A stretch of DNA of 27,647 nt, from the NCBI GenBank assembly GCA_017560855.1, contig JAFZEB010000116.1, positions 1 to 27,647 of the forward strand. Reading direction: 5' to 3'. The DNA is from Ruminiclostridium sp. (lineage in GTDB: Bacteria; Bacillota; Clostridia; Oscillospirales; Oscillospiraceae). The notes under the pieces are model-generated. The model ran no database searches. It saw only the letters and a list, made by a program, of their open reading frames with translations, and was not told the origin of the DNA. A program made the translations under genes and the position numbers. Below are positions 1-6,011 of the stretch, one piece after another. Numbering within the stretch: the stretch's first letter is position 1; every line of letters starts with the position of its first letter.

Positions 1-72
1 CGGCAGAAGGGACTCGAACCCCTGACCTACTGGTTCGTAGCCAGTTACTCTATCCAACTGAGCTACTGCCGC
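1..72 (-). tRNA. tRNA-Arg(ACG), copy 1, 3' end cut by window edge
   Basis: Reverse-strand tRNA. The anticodon arm is ACTGG-CTACGAA-CCAGT, giving anticodon ACG (Arg, CGN codons). D, anticodon and T arms are all visible. The sequence is identical over its visible length to the complete copy at 281-357. The last five bases (U72, discriminator and CCA) lie outside the window. Confidence 0.95.
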
Positions 73-102
73 ATGTCGGTCGCTCTCGCTGACGACTTTT
101 GA

Positions 103-131
103 ATGATAACACAGGTTCCCGGAAAATGCAA
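103..131 (-). promoter_or_regulatory. Promoter of tRNA-Arg copy 1
   Basis: On the minus strand there is a -35 TTGCAT (131-126), a 17-base spacer and a -10 TATCAT (108-103), about 30 bases before the mature tRNA 5' end. The same promoter precedes copy 2. Confidence 0.7.
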
Positions 132-212
132 GTCTTTTCTGCACAATATATGACACAGGAACACCTTCCTCTATTTTACATCCCAAGAAACGTTTCCCCA
201 GATGCAATAAAA

Positions 213-236
213 CCCCGGAACGAATTCGCTCCAGGG
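213..236 (-). terminator. Second terminator-like hairpin after tRNA-Arg copy 2
   Basis: On the minus strand CCCTGGAGCG and CGTTCCGGGG pair around an AATT loop (two G-U pairs), followed by TTTTATT. It lies just beyond the hairpin at 253-280, so this tRNA appears to have a double terminator. Confidence 0.6.
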
Positions 237-252
237 TGAAAACAGAAAGAAA

Positions 253-280
253 CCTCCCGAACGCTCTCACGTTCGGGAGG
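253..280 (-). terminator. Terminator of tRNA-Arg copy 2
   Basis: A perfect 10-bp stem (cctcccgaac / gttcgggagg) with an 8-base loop, followed on the minus strand by TTTCTTTCTGTTTT. It begins directly after the tRNA CCA end. Confidence 0.85.
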
Positions 281-357
281 TGGCACGGCAGAAGGGACTC
301 GAACCCCTGACCTACTGGTTCGTAGCCAGTTACTCTATCCAACTGAGCTACTGCCGC
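281..357 (-). tRNA. tRNA-Arg(ACG), copy 2, complete with encoded CCA
   Basis: Cloverleaf on the minus strand. The 7-bp acceptor stem opens with a G1-U72 wobble. The D arm is present, the anticodon loop is CTACGAA (anticodon ACG), the T arm holds TTCGAAC, the discriminator is G73 and CCA is encoded at 283-281. Total length is 77 nt with CCA. ACG is normally deaminated to ICG and reads CGU/CGC/CGA. Confidence 0.97.
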
Positions 358-425
358 ATGTCGTGTCGCTCTCGCTGACGACTTTTGAATGATAACACAG
401 GTTCCTGAAAAATGCAAGTCTTTTT
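286..425. repeat. Tandem duplication unit 2 (tRNA-Arg, leader, promoter)
   Basis: Second copy of the cassette described at 1-138. The tRNA is identical over the comparable part. The leader differs by small changes (gtcgtgtcg versus gtcggtcg) and the promoter spacer by two bases. Confidence 0.9.
389..417 (-). promoter_or_regulatory. Promoter of tRNA-Arg copy 2
   Basis: On the minus strand: -35 TTGCAT (417-412), 17-base spacer, -10 TATCAT (394-389). The arrangement is the same as at 131-103. Confidence 0.7.
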
Positions 426-449
426 TTCAAAATTCTTAAAAATTTTTCA

Positions 450-476
450 GGCGGCTTCGGAATATCCGAAGCCGCC
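450..476 (-). terminator. Hairpin terminator after the Cys/Gly-rich peptide gene
   Basis: A perfect 12-bp GC-rich stem (ggcggcttcgga / tccgaagccgcc) with a 3-base loop. On the minus strand it is followed by TGAAAAATTTTT, a delayed U tract. It lies 22 bases past the stop of the 62-codon gene. Confidence 0.7.
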
Positions 477-498
477 CCAAAACCTATCGTACAGAGCG

Positions 499-687
499 TC
501 AGCAGCCGCAGTCACAGCCACAGGAATTCCCGCACCCGCAGTTGTTCCCGCAGCCGCCATGATTGCAGCCACAGGTGCAGCAGGTACCGGTACCACCGGT
601 AGAACCACAACCGCAGAAGAGAATGATGAGGATCAGGATGATCCACAGACAGCCGTTGCCACCCCAGCCACCATTGTTACACCACAT
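499..687 (-). CDS. Cys/Gly-rich 62-aa single-pass membrane peptide
   Basis: Function unknown. The 62 residues run in three parts: a Trp/Asn/Gly-rich start (MWCNNGGWGGNG), a hydrophobic segment at about residues 14-24 (LWIILILIILF), and a tail of CG, GCG and CGC repeats with about 16 Cys in all. The gene is real: AGGAGG stands just upstream of the ATG (GATTAGGAGGTTCTGTTTTATG), and a strong hairpin follows the stop. The layout of a glycine-rich head followed by one membrane helix recalls the tiny YjcZ-type sporulation peptides of Bacillus, but the Cys-rich tail is different. The tail suggests metal binding or disulfide cross-linking, as in a spore-coat component; that is inference. It lies behind the Cys-rich protein at 767-1381 on the same strand, about 80 bases away, and may be co-transcribed. 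Confidence 0.75.
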   Translation of the reverse strand: MWCNNGGWGGNGCLWIILILIILFCGCGSTGGTGTCCTCGCNHGGCGNNCGCGNSCGCDCGC

Positions 688-766
688 AAAACAGAACCTC
701 CTAATCAGAGTTTGAGACCGCTGAACGATCTCAGTTCATCTTATGCGGCACCGGGCGGGATGTGCG

Positions 767-1381
767 TTACCGGAGGCGATTTCCTCGAATGGTAAGGATG
801 GGTTTGCAGCAGAGGTCCTCAATATCGGAGATGGTGGCCGCCGGGATCTTCAGGGCACCCTCACAATCAGCGCAGAAGAGTTCTACAGAGCTGTAGTTGA
901 TCTTCAGCTTCCACTCCCGGCATCCGCAGGTGCAGGAGATGCCATCCCGCTGGGCAATATCCTTCAGTTCACCCAAAATCTCCTCCATGACCAGGTCGTT
1001 CAGGAAGGTTCCCTGGGCACCGGCCGCAGCCTCATACTTGTCCACCGCCTCTTCCAGGCGAGCCAGGGCCGCAAAGACAGGCTCCTCCTCGCCCACATAG
1101 CAGCAGTCCATGCCGGAGTTGGCGCAAGTGAAGGCCAGGGTCTTCTGGTTCAGAAAAGCCTGGGTGGAACAGGACACAGAATGCTCCTCCTGACAGAAGA
1201 GGCATGGCACCGTGAGACGGACCTGATCTCCCATCAGGGAAACGTCAATGGAAGACTTTCCGCAAGGACAGGCCAGACGGCTGCCGGATGCCGCCAGCTG
1301 AAAAACCGTCCGCTCCAGGACCACCGACTGGCGGCAGGCAGGACAAACAAAAGCAATGGAACGCTTGGTATCTTGGATCAT
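767..1381 (-). CDS. Cys-rich (zinc-ribbon-like) protein of unknown function
   Basis: 204 residues, no function recognised. The N-terminal half carries paired cysteines: CPAC at about 13-16, CPCG at about 38-41, CLFC at about 60-63 and a further Cys at 70. This looks like zinc ribbons. A helical, acidic middle part (about 105-145) follows, and then a second Cys group with CTCGC (about 150-154) and CADC (about 170-173). There is no membrane segment or signal peptide, so the protein is probably cytosolic. AAGGAGG sits about 8 bases before the ATG, and an extended -10 TATAAT lies about 40 bases upstream. A role in metal binding or nucleic-acid contact is possible but unproven. Confidence 0.8.
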   Translation of the reverse strand: MIQDTKRSIAFVCPACRQSVVLERTVFQLAASGSRLACPCGKSSIDVSLMGDQVRLTVPCLFCQEEHSVSCSTQAFLNQKTLAFTCANSGMDCCYVGEEEPVFAALARLEEAVDKYEAAAGAQGTFLNDLVMEEILGELKDIAQRDGISCTCGCREWKLKINYSSVELFCADCEGALKIPAATISDIEDLCCKPILTIRGNRLR

Positions 1382-1417
1382 GAGGAGGTTCCTCCTTGGT
1401 TTCGTAGTATTGTATTG

Positions 1418-1423
1418 ATTATA
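1418..1423 (-). promoter_or_regulatory. Extended -10 of the Cys-rich protein gene
   Basis: On the minus strand ATGGTATAAT forms an extended -10 (TGn-TATAAT). The -35 is weak. Confidence 0.5.
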
Positions 1424-1459
1424 CCATAGAACTCATCAACAGAACAGAGGGATTTTCCC

Positions 1460-1488
1460 TTGCCCTGTCCCCCAAAGTTCGCTATACT
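1460..1488 (+). promoter_or_regulatory. Promoter of yfcE
   Basis: -35 TTGCCC (1460-1465), 17-base spacer, -10 TATACT (1483-1488), followed by GAGGTGAT before the ATG at 1512. Confidence 0.7.
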
Positions 1489-1511
1489 ATATTATATATT
1501 GAGGTGATCCT

Positions 1512-2051
1512 ATGAAACGACTCATCGCATCAGACATTCACGGTTCTGCCGCCTACTGCAGAAAGCTGCTTCAACTTTACCACCGGGAGGGTGCCAAAGA
1601 ACTCATCCTACTGGGGGACCTCGTCTACTCTGGCTCCTACGAGGCAGAATATGACTTTGACCCCCGAACAGTCGTCCGCCTGCTGGACTTCCACCAGGAA
1701 TCCATCACCTGCGTGGAAGGGAACTGTGACTACGGCATTTCTAAACTTCGCCCCCGGTTCAAGACCATCCCCGGACACACCATTGTAAACTGGGAAGGCA
1801 CCAACGTTTTCCTCACCCACGGCCACCGGTCCGCTCTGCCCCCTATGGGAGCCGCTCAGCTGATGTTCTCCGGCCACACCCATGTTCCGGCCTACCACGA
1901 CTACGGGGACCTGGTCCATGCCAATCCCGGTTCGGTCTCTCTGCCCCGGAGCGGCTCGGATCACAGCTGCATCATCTACGAGCCCGGCCTGCTCCGCTGG
2001 TTGACCCTGGACGGAGAGGAATACCGCCGTGAGGTCCTGCCCATCCCTTGA
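1512..2051 (+). CDS. yfcE: YfcE-type metallophosphoesterase (phosphodiesterase)
   Basis: A cytosolic metal-dependent phosphodiesterase of the calcineurin-like superfamily. The 179 residues match the usual YfcE length of about 180. All metal-site motifs are present in order: SDIHGS (D8, H10), LGDLV (D36), GNCD (N71), THGH (H103) and SGHTH (H122, H124), then NPGSVS, which is typical of YfcE/MJ0936 enzymes. E. coli YfcE hydrolyses bis-pNPP, but its natural substrate is not settled. The start is fixed by GAGGTGAT 7 bases before the ATG. The promoter of the next gene begins on the stop codon, so the two genes probably have separate control. Confidence 0.93.
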   Translation: MKRLIASDIHGSAAYCRKLLQLYHREGAKELILLGDLVYSGSYEAEYDFDPRTVVRLLDFHQESITCVEGNCDYGISKLRPRFKTIPGHTIVNWEGTNVFLTHGHRSALPPMGAAQLMFSGHTHVPAYHDYGDLVHANPGSVSLPRSGSDHSCIIYEPGLLRWLTLDGEEYRREVLPIP

Positions 2052-2076
2052 CTTCTTCTCCACCCTGTGCTACACT
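2048..2076 (+). promoter_or_regulatory. Promoter of the gdx leader
   Basis: -35 TTGACT (2048-2053) overlaps the yfcE stop codon. A 17-base spacer and a -10 TACACT (2071-2076) follow. The predicted start is near 2083, directly before the first leader hairpin. Confidence 0.65.
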
Positions 2077-2082
2077 TTTTCT

Positions 2083-2168
2083 GTTCTCCGCCGCCGGGTG
2101 GAGGTCCATCGCGTATTTTTCTGTGTCGTTAGGCCTTTGAAGACACAGAAAAATACGCGATTATTTTT
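2083..2168 (+). promoter_or_regulatory. Structured leader with terminator hairpin before gdx; candidate guanidine-sensing riboswitch
   Basis: The predicted mRNA starts with a small hairpin (CTCC-gccgccgggt-GGAG, about 2085-2104). A perfect 20-bp stem follows (2108-2127 with 2142-2161, loop GTTAGGCCTTTGAA), then TATTTTT. Loop 1 (GCC) and loop 2 (GGC) could pair. A short 5' hairpin plus terminator with a loop-loop contact is, as I recall it, the layout of the guanidine-IV (mepA) class. I could not match ykkC (guanidine-I) or the ACGR loops of guanidine-II. The ribosome binding site AAGGAGGA lies after the hairpin. Confidence 0.45.
2108..2168 (+). terminator. 20-bp terminator/attenuator hairpin upstream of gdx
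   Basis: Perfect inverted repeat 2108-2127 / 2142-2161 with a 14-base loop, followed by TATTTTT. It could simply end yfcE transcripts, but a good promoter lies between yfcE and the hairpin, which favours attenuation of gdx. Confidence 0.75.
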
Positions 2169-2186
2169 CACAAGGAGGAATTCCCC

Positions 2187-2504
2187 ATGGCATGGATTTG
2201 GTTGTTTATCGCAGGCCTTCTGGAGGTCACCTGGGCCACCTGTCTCAAACTTTCCGAAGGTCTGACCCGCATGAATTGGTCGGTGGCCACCGTCATCGGC
2301 ATGATCGCCAGCTTCGTCTTTCTCTCTCAGGCCACCAAGACCCTGCCCCTGGGCACTGCCTACGGCATCTGGACCGGCATCGGCGCCCTGGGCGCTGTGG
2401 TGGTAGGCATTGTACTGTTCAAGGAACCCGCCAGCGCCGCCCGACTGTTCTTCGCCGCTTTGCTTCTGGCCGGAATTGTGGGGTTAAAAATCACATCCAC
2501 CTGA
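2187..2504 (+). CDS. gdx: SMR-family guanidinium exporter (Gdx/SugE type)
   Basis: A small multidrug resistance family protein of 105 residues with four membrane helices, working as an antiparallel dimer in the inner membrane. The essential Glu is E13 (AGLLEVTWA). The Gdx signature GTAYGIWTGIGALGA (about 57-71) and the ending GIVGLKITS separate it from EmrE-type polyspecific pumps. Characterised Gdx proteins exchange guanidinium for protons. The start is set by CAAGGAGGA before the ATG. A promoter and terminator-bearing leader lie upstream and a strong bidirectional terminator follows, so it is monocistronic. The subtype call rests on motifs only. Confidence 0.92.
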   Translation: MAWIWLFIAGLLEVTWATCLKLSEGLTRMNWSVATVIGMIASFVFLSQATKTLPLGTAYGIWTGIGALGAVVVGIVLFKEPASAARLFFAALLLAGIVGLKITST

Positions 2505-2540
2505 AAAAGAGCCTTGACCCAACAGGTCAAGGCTCTTTTT
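2504..2540. terminator. Bidirectional terminator between gdx and the CDF-like gene
   Basis: A 16-bp stem (aaaaagagccttgacc / ggtcaaggctcttttt) with a 5-base loop and T runs on both strands. The gdx stop codon abuts its left arm and the CDF-like stop codon lies 3 bases beyond its right arm. Confidence 0.92.
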
Positions 2541-2542
2541 GT

Positions 2543-3199
2543 TTAACCAAAATGACGCTTTATTGAAGGAATAGAAGCATCTTGCAGATTGTCTCGAAGC
2601 ATTCGCAGAACGCCAAACAGCGCAGGGACGCTTAGGAGAATGGCGATCACGCTGTCTGCATACCGGGTGAGCCAAGGGAGGACGTCCCCAAACCAGGCAC
2701 ACAAGCCGTAGGCCAGGATCATCCCGGCGCACCCGGCCACGTCGATGGCCCAGCACACCACCTCACTGCGAACCGCCTCTGAAGAGGACTGCCGGGACAC
2801 CAACCACAACAGGCCGGTCACCGCCGCCGCCAGACCGCACAACCAGAGTTCCATCCCCCAGACCTGGTGGGGATCGATGACGTGGCCCCCGGTGAGAAGG
2901 ACCCGAACGTTCCCCCAGATAAGGCCCGTGAGAAGGACGGCCAGAAGGACATTTTTACTCAAGGTGAAGATGTGACGAACTCGATCTCTCTTCTCATTCT
3001 CCTTAAGAAAAACCAAAAAGAAGGTAAACACCGCCAGGAAGGCAGTCTCCCCCAGGTCGTAGATACTGTCCGCCCAGATGCCCTGGGAGGAGGTAGTCCA
3101 GGCGGCCATCAGCTCCACAGCCAGGAACAGGATACCGCTGAACAGGGATAGGATCAAGGCCAATTTTTCTAGGAAGGGTTCTTCCTGCTGCCGGTTCAT
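2543..3199 (-). CDS. Short CDF-like (cation efflux family) membrane protein under a glycine riboswitch
   Basis: 218 residues from the chosen ATG, which has AAGGAGG about 10 bases upstream. An upstream in-frame start would overlap the terminator of the leader. About six hydrophobic segments are visible. The pattern GIWADSIYDLGETAFL (about 41-56) fits the metal-site helix 2 of cation diffusion facilitators (DxxxD). A second Asp sits in WAIDVAGCAGMILAY, and the end (LTRYADSVIAILLSVPALF) resembles the last CDF helix. The usual C-terminal cytoplasmic metal-sensing domain is absent, since family members are typically about 300 residues. Metal efflux is the family function. The glycine riboswitch upstream (3293-3462) instead suggests a tie to glycine, and the true substrate is open. 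Confidence 0.75.
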   Translation of the reverse strand: MNRQQEEPFLEKLALILSLFSGILFLAVELMAAWTTSSQGIWADSIYDLGETAFLAVFTFFLVFLKENEKRDRVRHIFTLSKNVLLAVLLTGLIWGNVRVLLTGGHVIDPHQVWGMELWLCGLAAAVTGLLWLVSRQSSSEAVRSEVVCWAIDVAGCAGMILAYGLCAWFGDVLPWLTRYADSVIAILLSVPALFGVLRMLRDNLQDASIPSIKRHFG

Positions 3200-3258
3200 A
3201 AAGACAAGCCTCCTTGCGTTTCTTTCGTCTTGCCATATGAACCCTTTTTCTGCAAACA

Positions 3259-3298
3259 AAAAAGAGTATGAGAACCCCATCGGGTCTTCATACTCTTT
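3259..3298 (-). terminator. Riboswitch-controlled terminator before the CDF-like gene
   Basis: On the minus strand AAAGAGTATGA pairs with TCATACTCTTT, extended inward by GACC/GGTT-type pairs, and is followed by TTTTTTGTTT. The 5' arm shares AAAGAG with the closing P1 stem of the second glycine aptamer. Aptamer folding and termination therefore compete for the same bases, which is the classic design of an ON switch. Confidence 0.8.
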
Positions 3299-3462
3299 GT
3301 CCTTTGTGCCTGTTGGTTATAGCCTCATCGGCGGCGTCTCCGGGACGCTCTCTCCAAAGATCTGTCCGATTTCCTTCCTTTTACCTGCTCAGTTTCCACG
3401 GTGGGTAAGACGGAACCCATCCGTATTGCTTCTTCGGTGCCTTTCGGTCTCTCGGGAAATCA
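3293..3462 (-). ncRNA. Tandem glycine riboswitch (two aptamers)
   Basis: Read on the minus strand. Aptamer 1 has CCCGAGAGACC, CACCGAAGAAGCAA, GGAAACTGAGCAGG and TAAAAGGA. A short linker follows. Aptamer 2 has CTTTGGAGAGAGCGTC, GCCGCCGATGAGGC, CCAACAGGCACAAAGGAC and closes CTTTG with CAAAG. These are the conserved core blocks of the glycine (gcvT) riboswitch in the right order. Aptamer 2 is compact. The element is followed by a terminator and then the CDF-like gene. The identification is by eye from the consensus. Confidence 0.85.
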
Positions 3463-3484
3463 TCAACCATATCATATTACGGCA

Positions 3485-3514
3485 AAGATATCACAAATAA
3501 TCCCGTTTTGTCAA
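3485..3514 (-). promoter_or_regulatory. Promoter of the glycine riboswitch transcript
   Basis: On the minus strand: -35 TTGACA (3514-3509), an 18-base spacer and -10 TATCTT (3490-3485), about 25 bases before the first aptamer. It lies just after the helicase stop codon. Confidence 0.6.
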
Positions 3515-3536
3515 TGGTTGAAATCCACAAGACCAT

Positions 3537-5621
3537 TCAGTCTCGCTCCAGCTTCAGTTGTTTCTGCCGCAAGGCGGTGGCCAGAGAGAACCGCTTTTCC
3601 TCCCCACTGTCGAACAAAATCGTTGCCACATCCCCCAGCTTATTCACGATTTTTCCTGAACCGAACTGCTGGTGGCGCACCCGGACACCCGGGATGTAGG
3701 GGGCAGCATCGATCACGACCTCCACCTTATAGGCGGGCTTGGGAAGGGGTTTGGACTCCCTCCGGACGGGGACCGGCTTCTTGGGGAACAGCTTGGCAGA
3801 AAATGCCGAGGTCAGGCCCACCTTCTTGAACCGGAAGACACTTAGCTCCTCCTTGGCCCGGGTCATGCCCACATAGAAGAGACGCCGCTCCTCCTCGTAG
3901 GCCTCCACCTCCTCCCGAGGCGAGCTGTCGGTGGGAGCCTCCACACTGGGCAGGATGCCGTCGGCTACATCCATCAGGATGACCCGCTGATACTCCAATC
4001 CCTTGCTGGAGTGGATGGTGGACAGGATGAAGCTGCTATTCCGGTCAGTGGACCCCTCCTGGACCAAAGCCTGAAGGGCGTTTAGCCGCAGGACCAGCCC
4101 ATCCAGGTTGGGCTCCTGCTTGCCCAGGGCTTCCAGAATGTCCAGCTTTCCCAGGTCACCGCCCCGCTCCTCCAGGTACTCGCCATACCCCATAAAGTGA
4201 CGGATACGATAGATGGCTTTGTCTGCCCCCTCGTCCAGCATGTGGGCAAAGTGGGTGGACAGGGACTTGCACTGCATCTGGGTCCAGGGGGACAGCCCCT
4301 GCAGTTCTGCCAGCTGGGGCAGCAGCTCGCCCCCCTCCCGGATGACGGTTTCCGCCGCCACCTTGGGGATGCCCGCATGGAGCTTGTAGTAAATGCGGGA
4401 GAAAATCTCCCCGTCGTCTGGATGATGGGCGAAGGCCACCAGATCCAGCACGTCCCGGACCACCCGATGGGAGAAGAAGCTGCCCTCCACCTGGCGGCAG
4501 CGATACCCGATGCCCTGGCGGTCCAGAAGGTCCAGAACCGGCAGAGCGCTGTCGTTGTTCCGATAGAGGACAGCGGTCTCCCGATCACAGTGGGCGGCCA
4601 GCCGGGCCAGGTACTTGTACTGATCCGCCCGGTCATAGGCCCACAGTTCACGAATGGCCGGACCCTCCCCGTGGGAGGCGGTCATATTTTTGTCCCGGCG
4701 GTTGCCGTTCTGCTTGATGAACTTCCCGGCCGCCGCCACAATGTTGGAGGTGGAGCGGTAGTTCTTCTCCATGAGCAGGACTCCTGCCCCGGGATAGACC
4801 CGTTCAAACGCCATAAGGGCGGCGGGATAGGCCGCCCGGAAGCCGTAGATGCTCTGGTCCTCATCTCCCACCATGAAGAGGTTGGGCCGTTCCCCTGCCA
4901 GCAGTCGGATGATGCCGTGCTGGATCTTGGAGGTATCCTGGGCCTCGTCCACACAGAGATAGGGGTATCTCCCTTGGAAGTGTTTCAAAATTTTCGGATA
5001 TTGTCTAAGGATCTGGGCCGCATAGACCATCTGGTCATCGTAGTCCATCCAGCCATTTTGGCGAAGGGCAGCACAGTAGTCCCGGTAGACCCGGGCCACC
5101 GGCAAGTCGTCCGCCTGGTACTCGTCGATCTCCTCTTTGGACAGCTGCATATTTTTGATATAAGTTATGGCCGTCCGAAGGGATTTGATGGTGCTTTCCG
5201 TGGCAAACTCTCCTGTGGCCTTTCGGCAGAGCTCTCCCACCAGAGCGGAGAGCTTTCCCTCATCGGTGATGAGCTGAAAGGCCTGACGACCCATGGTCTG
5301 CTCGTAATGGCGGATGATTCGGGCAGAGACCCCGTTGATGGTGCGAAACTCCAGCCTTCGGGCCATCTCCTCCCCAAAAAAGGCAGCAAAACGAGCCGCC
5401 ATGTCACGGGTGGCGGCTACGGTGTAAGTCATAGTCAGAATATTCTCCGGGAGGATATTCTGACAGAACAGCATATACCCCAGCCGGAGGATGAGGACGG
5501 TGGTTTTTCCGCTCCCAGGCACCGCCAAAAGGAGGACAGGGCCGTCCACAGCCCGGACGGCCGCCTCCTGCTGACCATTCAACGGAACAGTGACCCGGCT
5601 GCGGAATTCCTCCCAGGTCAC
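3537..5621 (-). CDS. UvrD/PcrA/Rep-family ATP-dependent DNA helicase (SF1A)
   Basis: A 694-residue superfamily 1A 3'-5' DNA helicase for repair or conflict resolution. Motifs in order: Walker A AVPGSGKTT (33-41), TYTVAAT (65-71), DEAQD (225-229), GDEDQSIYGFR (252-262), NYRS (287-290), STIHSSKGLE (534-543) and RRLFYVGMTRAK (579-590). The C-terminal stretch 645-694 (VRHQQFGSGKIV) resembles the RNA-polymerase-interacting tail of PcrA. It is a little shorter than PcrA (about 720-740), and whether it is the housekeeping PcrA or a paralogue cannot be told here. It starts with GTG, and the GTGA overlap with the rhodanese stop codon implies translational coupling; no strong ribosome binding site is seen. 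The glycine riboswitch promoter follows the stop. Confidence 0.93.
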   Translation of the reverse strand: MTWEEFRSRVTVPLNGQQEAAVRAVDGPVLLLAVPGSGKTTVLILRLGYMLFCQNILPENILTMTYTVAATRDMAARFAAFFGEEMARRLEFRTINGVSARIIRHYEQTMGRQAFQLITDEGKLSALVGELCRKATGEFATESTIKSLRTAITYIKNMQLSKEEIDEYQADDLPVARVYRDYCAALRQNGWMDYDDQMVYAAQILRQYPKILKHFQGRYPYLCVDEAQDTSKIQHGIIRLLAGERPNLFMVGDEDQSIYGFRAAYPAALMAFERVYPGAGVLLMEKNYRSTSNIVAAAGKFIKQNGNRRDKNMTASHGEGPAIRELWAYDRADQYKYLARLAAHCDRETAVLYRNNDSALPVLDLLDRQGIGYRCRQVEGSFFSHRVVRDVLDLVAFAHHPDDGEIFSRIYYKLHAGIPKVAAETVIREGGELLPQLAELQGLSPWTQMQCKSLSTHFAHMLDEGADKAIYRIRHFMGYGEYLEERGGDLGKLDILEALGKQEPNLDGLVLRLNALQALVQEGSTDRNSSFILSTIHSSKGLEYQRVILMDVADGILPSVEAPTDSSPREEVEAYEEERRLFYVGMTRAKEELSVFRFKKVGLTSAFSAKLFPKKPVPVRRESKPLPKPAYKVEVVIDAAPYIPGVRVRHQQFGSGKIVNKLGDVATILFDSGEEKRFSLATALRQKQLKLERD

Positions 5622-5947
5622 TTAGGACCGCCCTCGGTGCGGCCTCTGTAATGGATGATGCCGCCGATATCATGGACATTGGTATAGCCCAGCTTCTGAA
5701 GGATCCCCAAAGCAGAATGACTGCGGTTGCCGCTGCGGCAGTACAGGTAGATGGGGCGATTCAGATCAGTCACCTTGAACTTGATCTTGCCGATCTCATC
5801 CAGGGGCAGGTTGATGCTGCCAGGAATGCGTTTTTCCATATGCTCAGCCGGGGTACGAACATCGATGAGCACAGCATTGGTGTCCTCTTTGAACTGCACC
5901 ATCCCGGCATTGATGTCTTTCTTTCCAAATAAACTCATAATTCCCAT
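5618..5947 (-). CDS. Rhodanese-like domain protein (sulfurtransferase)
   Basis: A single-domain rhodanese of 109 residues. The active-site loop YCRSGNRS carries the catalytic Cys (C70), which takes up a persulfide. IDVRTPAEH (28-36) and IPGSINLPL (41-49) are the other typical blocks. No signal peptide is seen, so it acts in the cytosol. I chose the ATG at 5947 because AAAGGAG lies 6 bases upstream; a longer reading adds 15 residues without a binding site. The last codons overlap the helicase start by 4 bases, and the Crp/Fnr gene ends 64 bases upstream, so the three may form one operon. The sulfur donor and acceptor are unknown. Confidence 0.9.
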   Translation of the reverse strand: MGIMSLFGKKDINAGMVQFKEDTNAVLIDVRTPAEHMEKRIPGSINLPLDEIGKIKFKVTDLNRPIYLYCRSGNRSHSALGILQKLGYTNVHDIGGIIHYRGRTEGGPK

Positions 5948-6011
5948 GGTAAACTCCTTTCCCATTGGATACTTCATCGTATACCAAAGCATCTCATCTA
6001 TAAAGCGTTTT

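Larger units (their letters stand above)
1..138. repeat. Tandem duplication unit 1 (tRNA-Arg, leader, promoter)
   Basis: This stretch matches 286-425 almost base for base: the tRNA, its leader hairpin (GTCG...CGAC), the -10 and the -35. There are only a few differences, near 78-80 and 120-122. Similarity stops shortly after the -35 element. The repeat period is about 285 bases. Confidence 0.9.

Noticed and set aside
2083..2168. ykkC (guanidine-I) or mini-ykkC (guanidine-II) riboswitch before gdx
   Set aside because: The leader is too short for ykkC and shows no ACGR loops, so only a class-IV-like layout is left as a candidate.
3293..3462. Lysine riboswitch or T-box considered for the leader of the CDF-like gene
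   Set aside because: No T-box motif or lysine core; the ordered GAGAG, CCGAAG-GCAA and CAGG-AAAAGGA blocks fit the glycine aptamer.
4197..5651. Rightward ORF of 484 codons antisense to the helicase
   Set aside because: Helicase motifs are complete on the minus strand and the antisense protein matches nothing recognisable.
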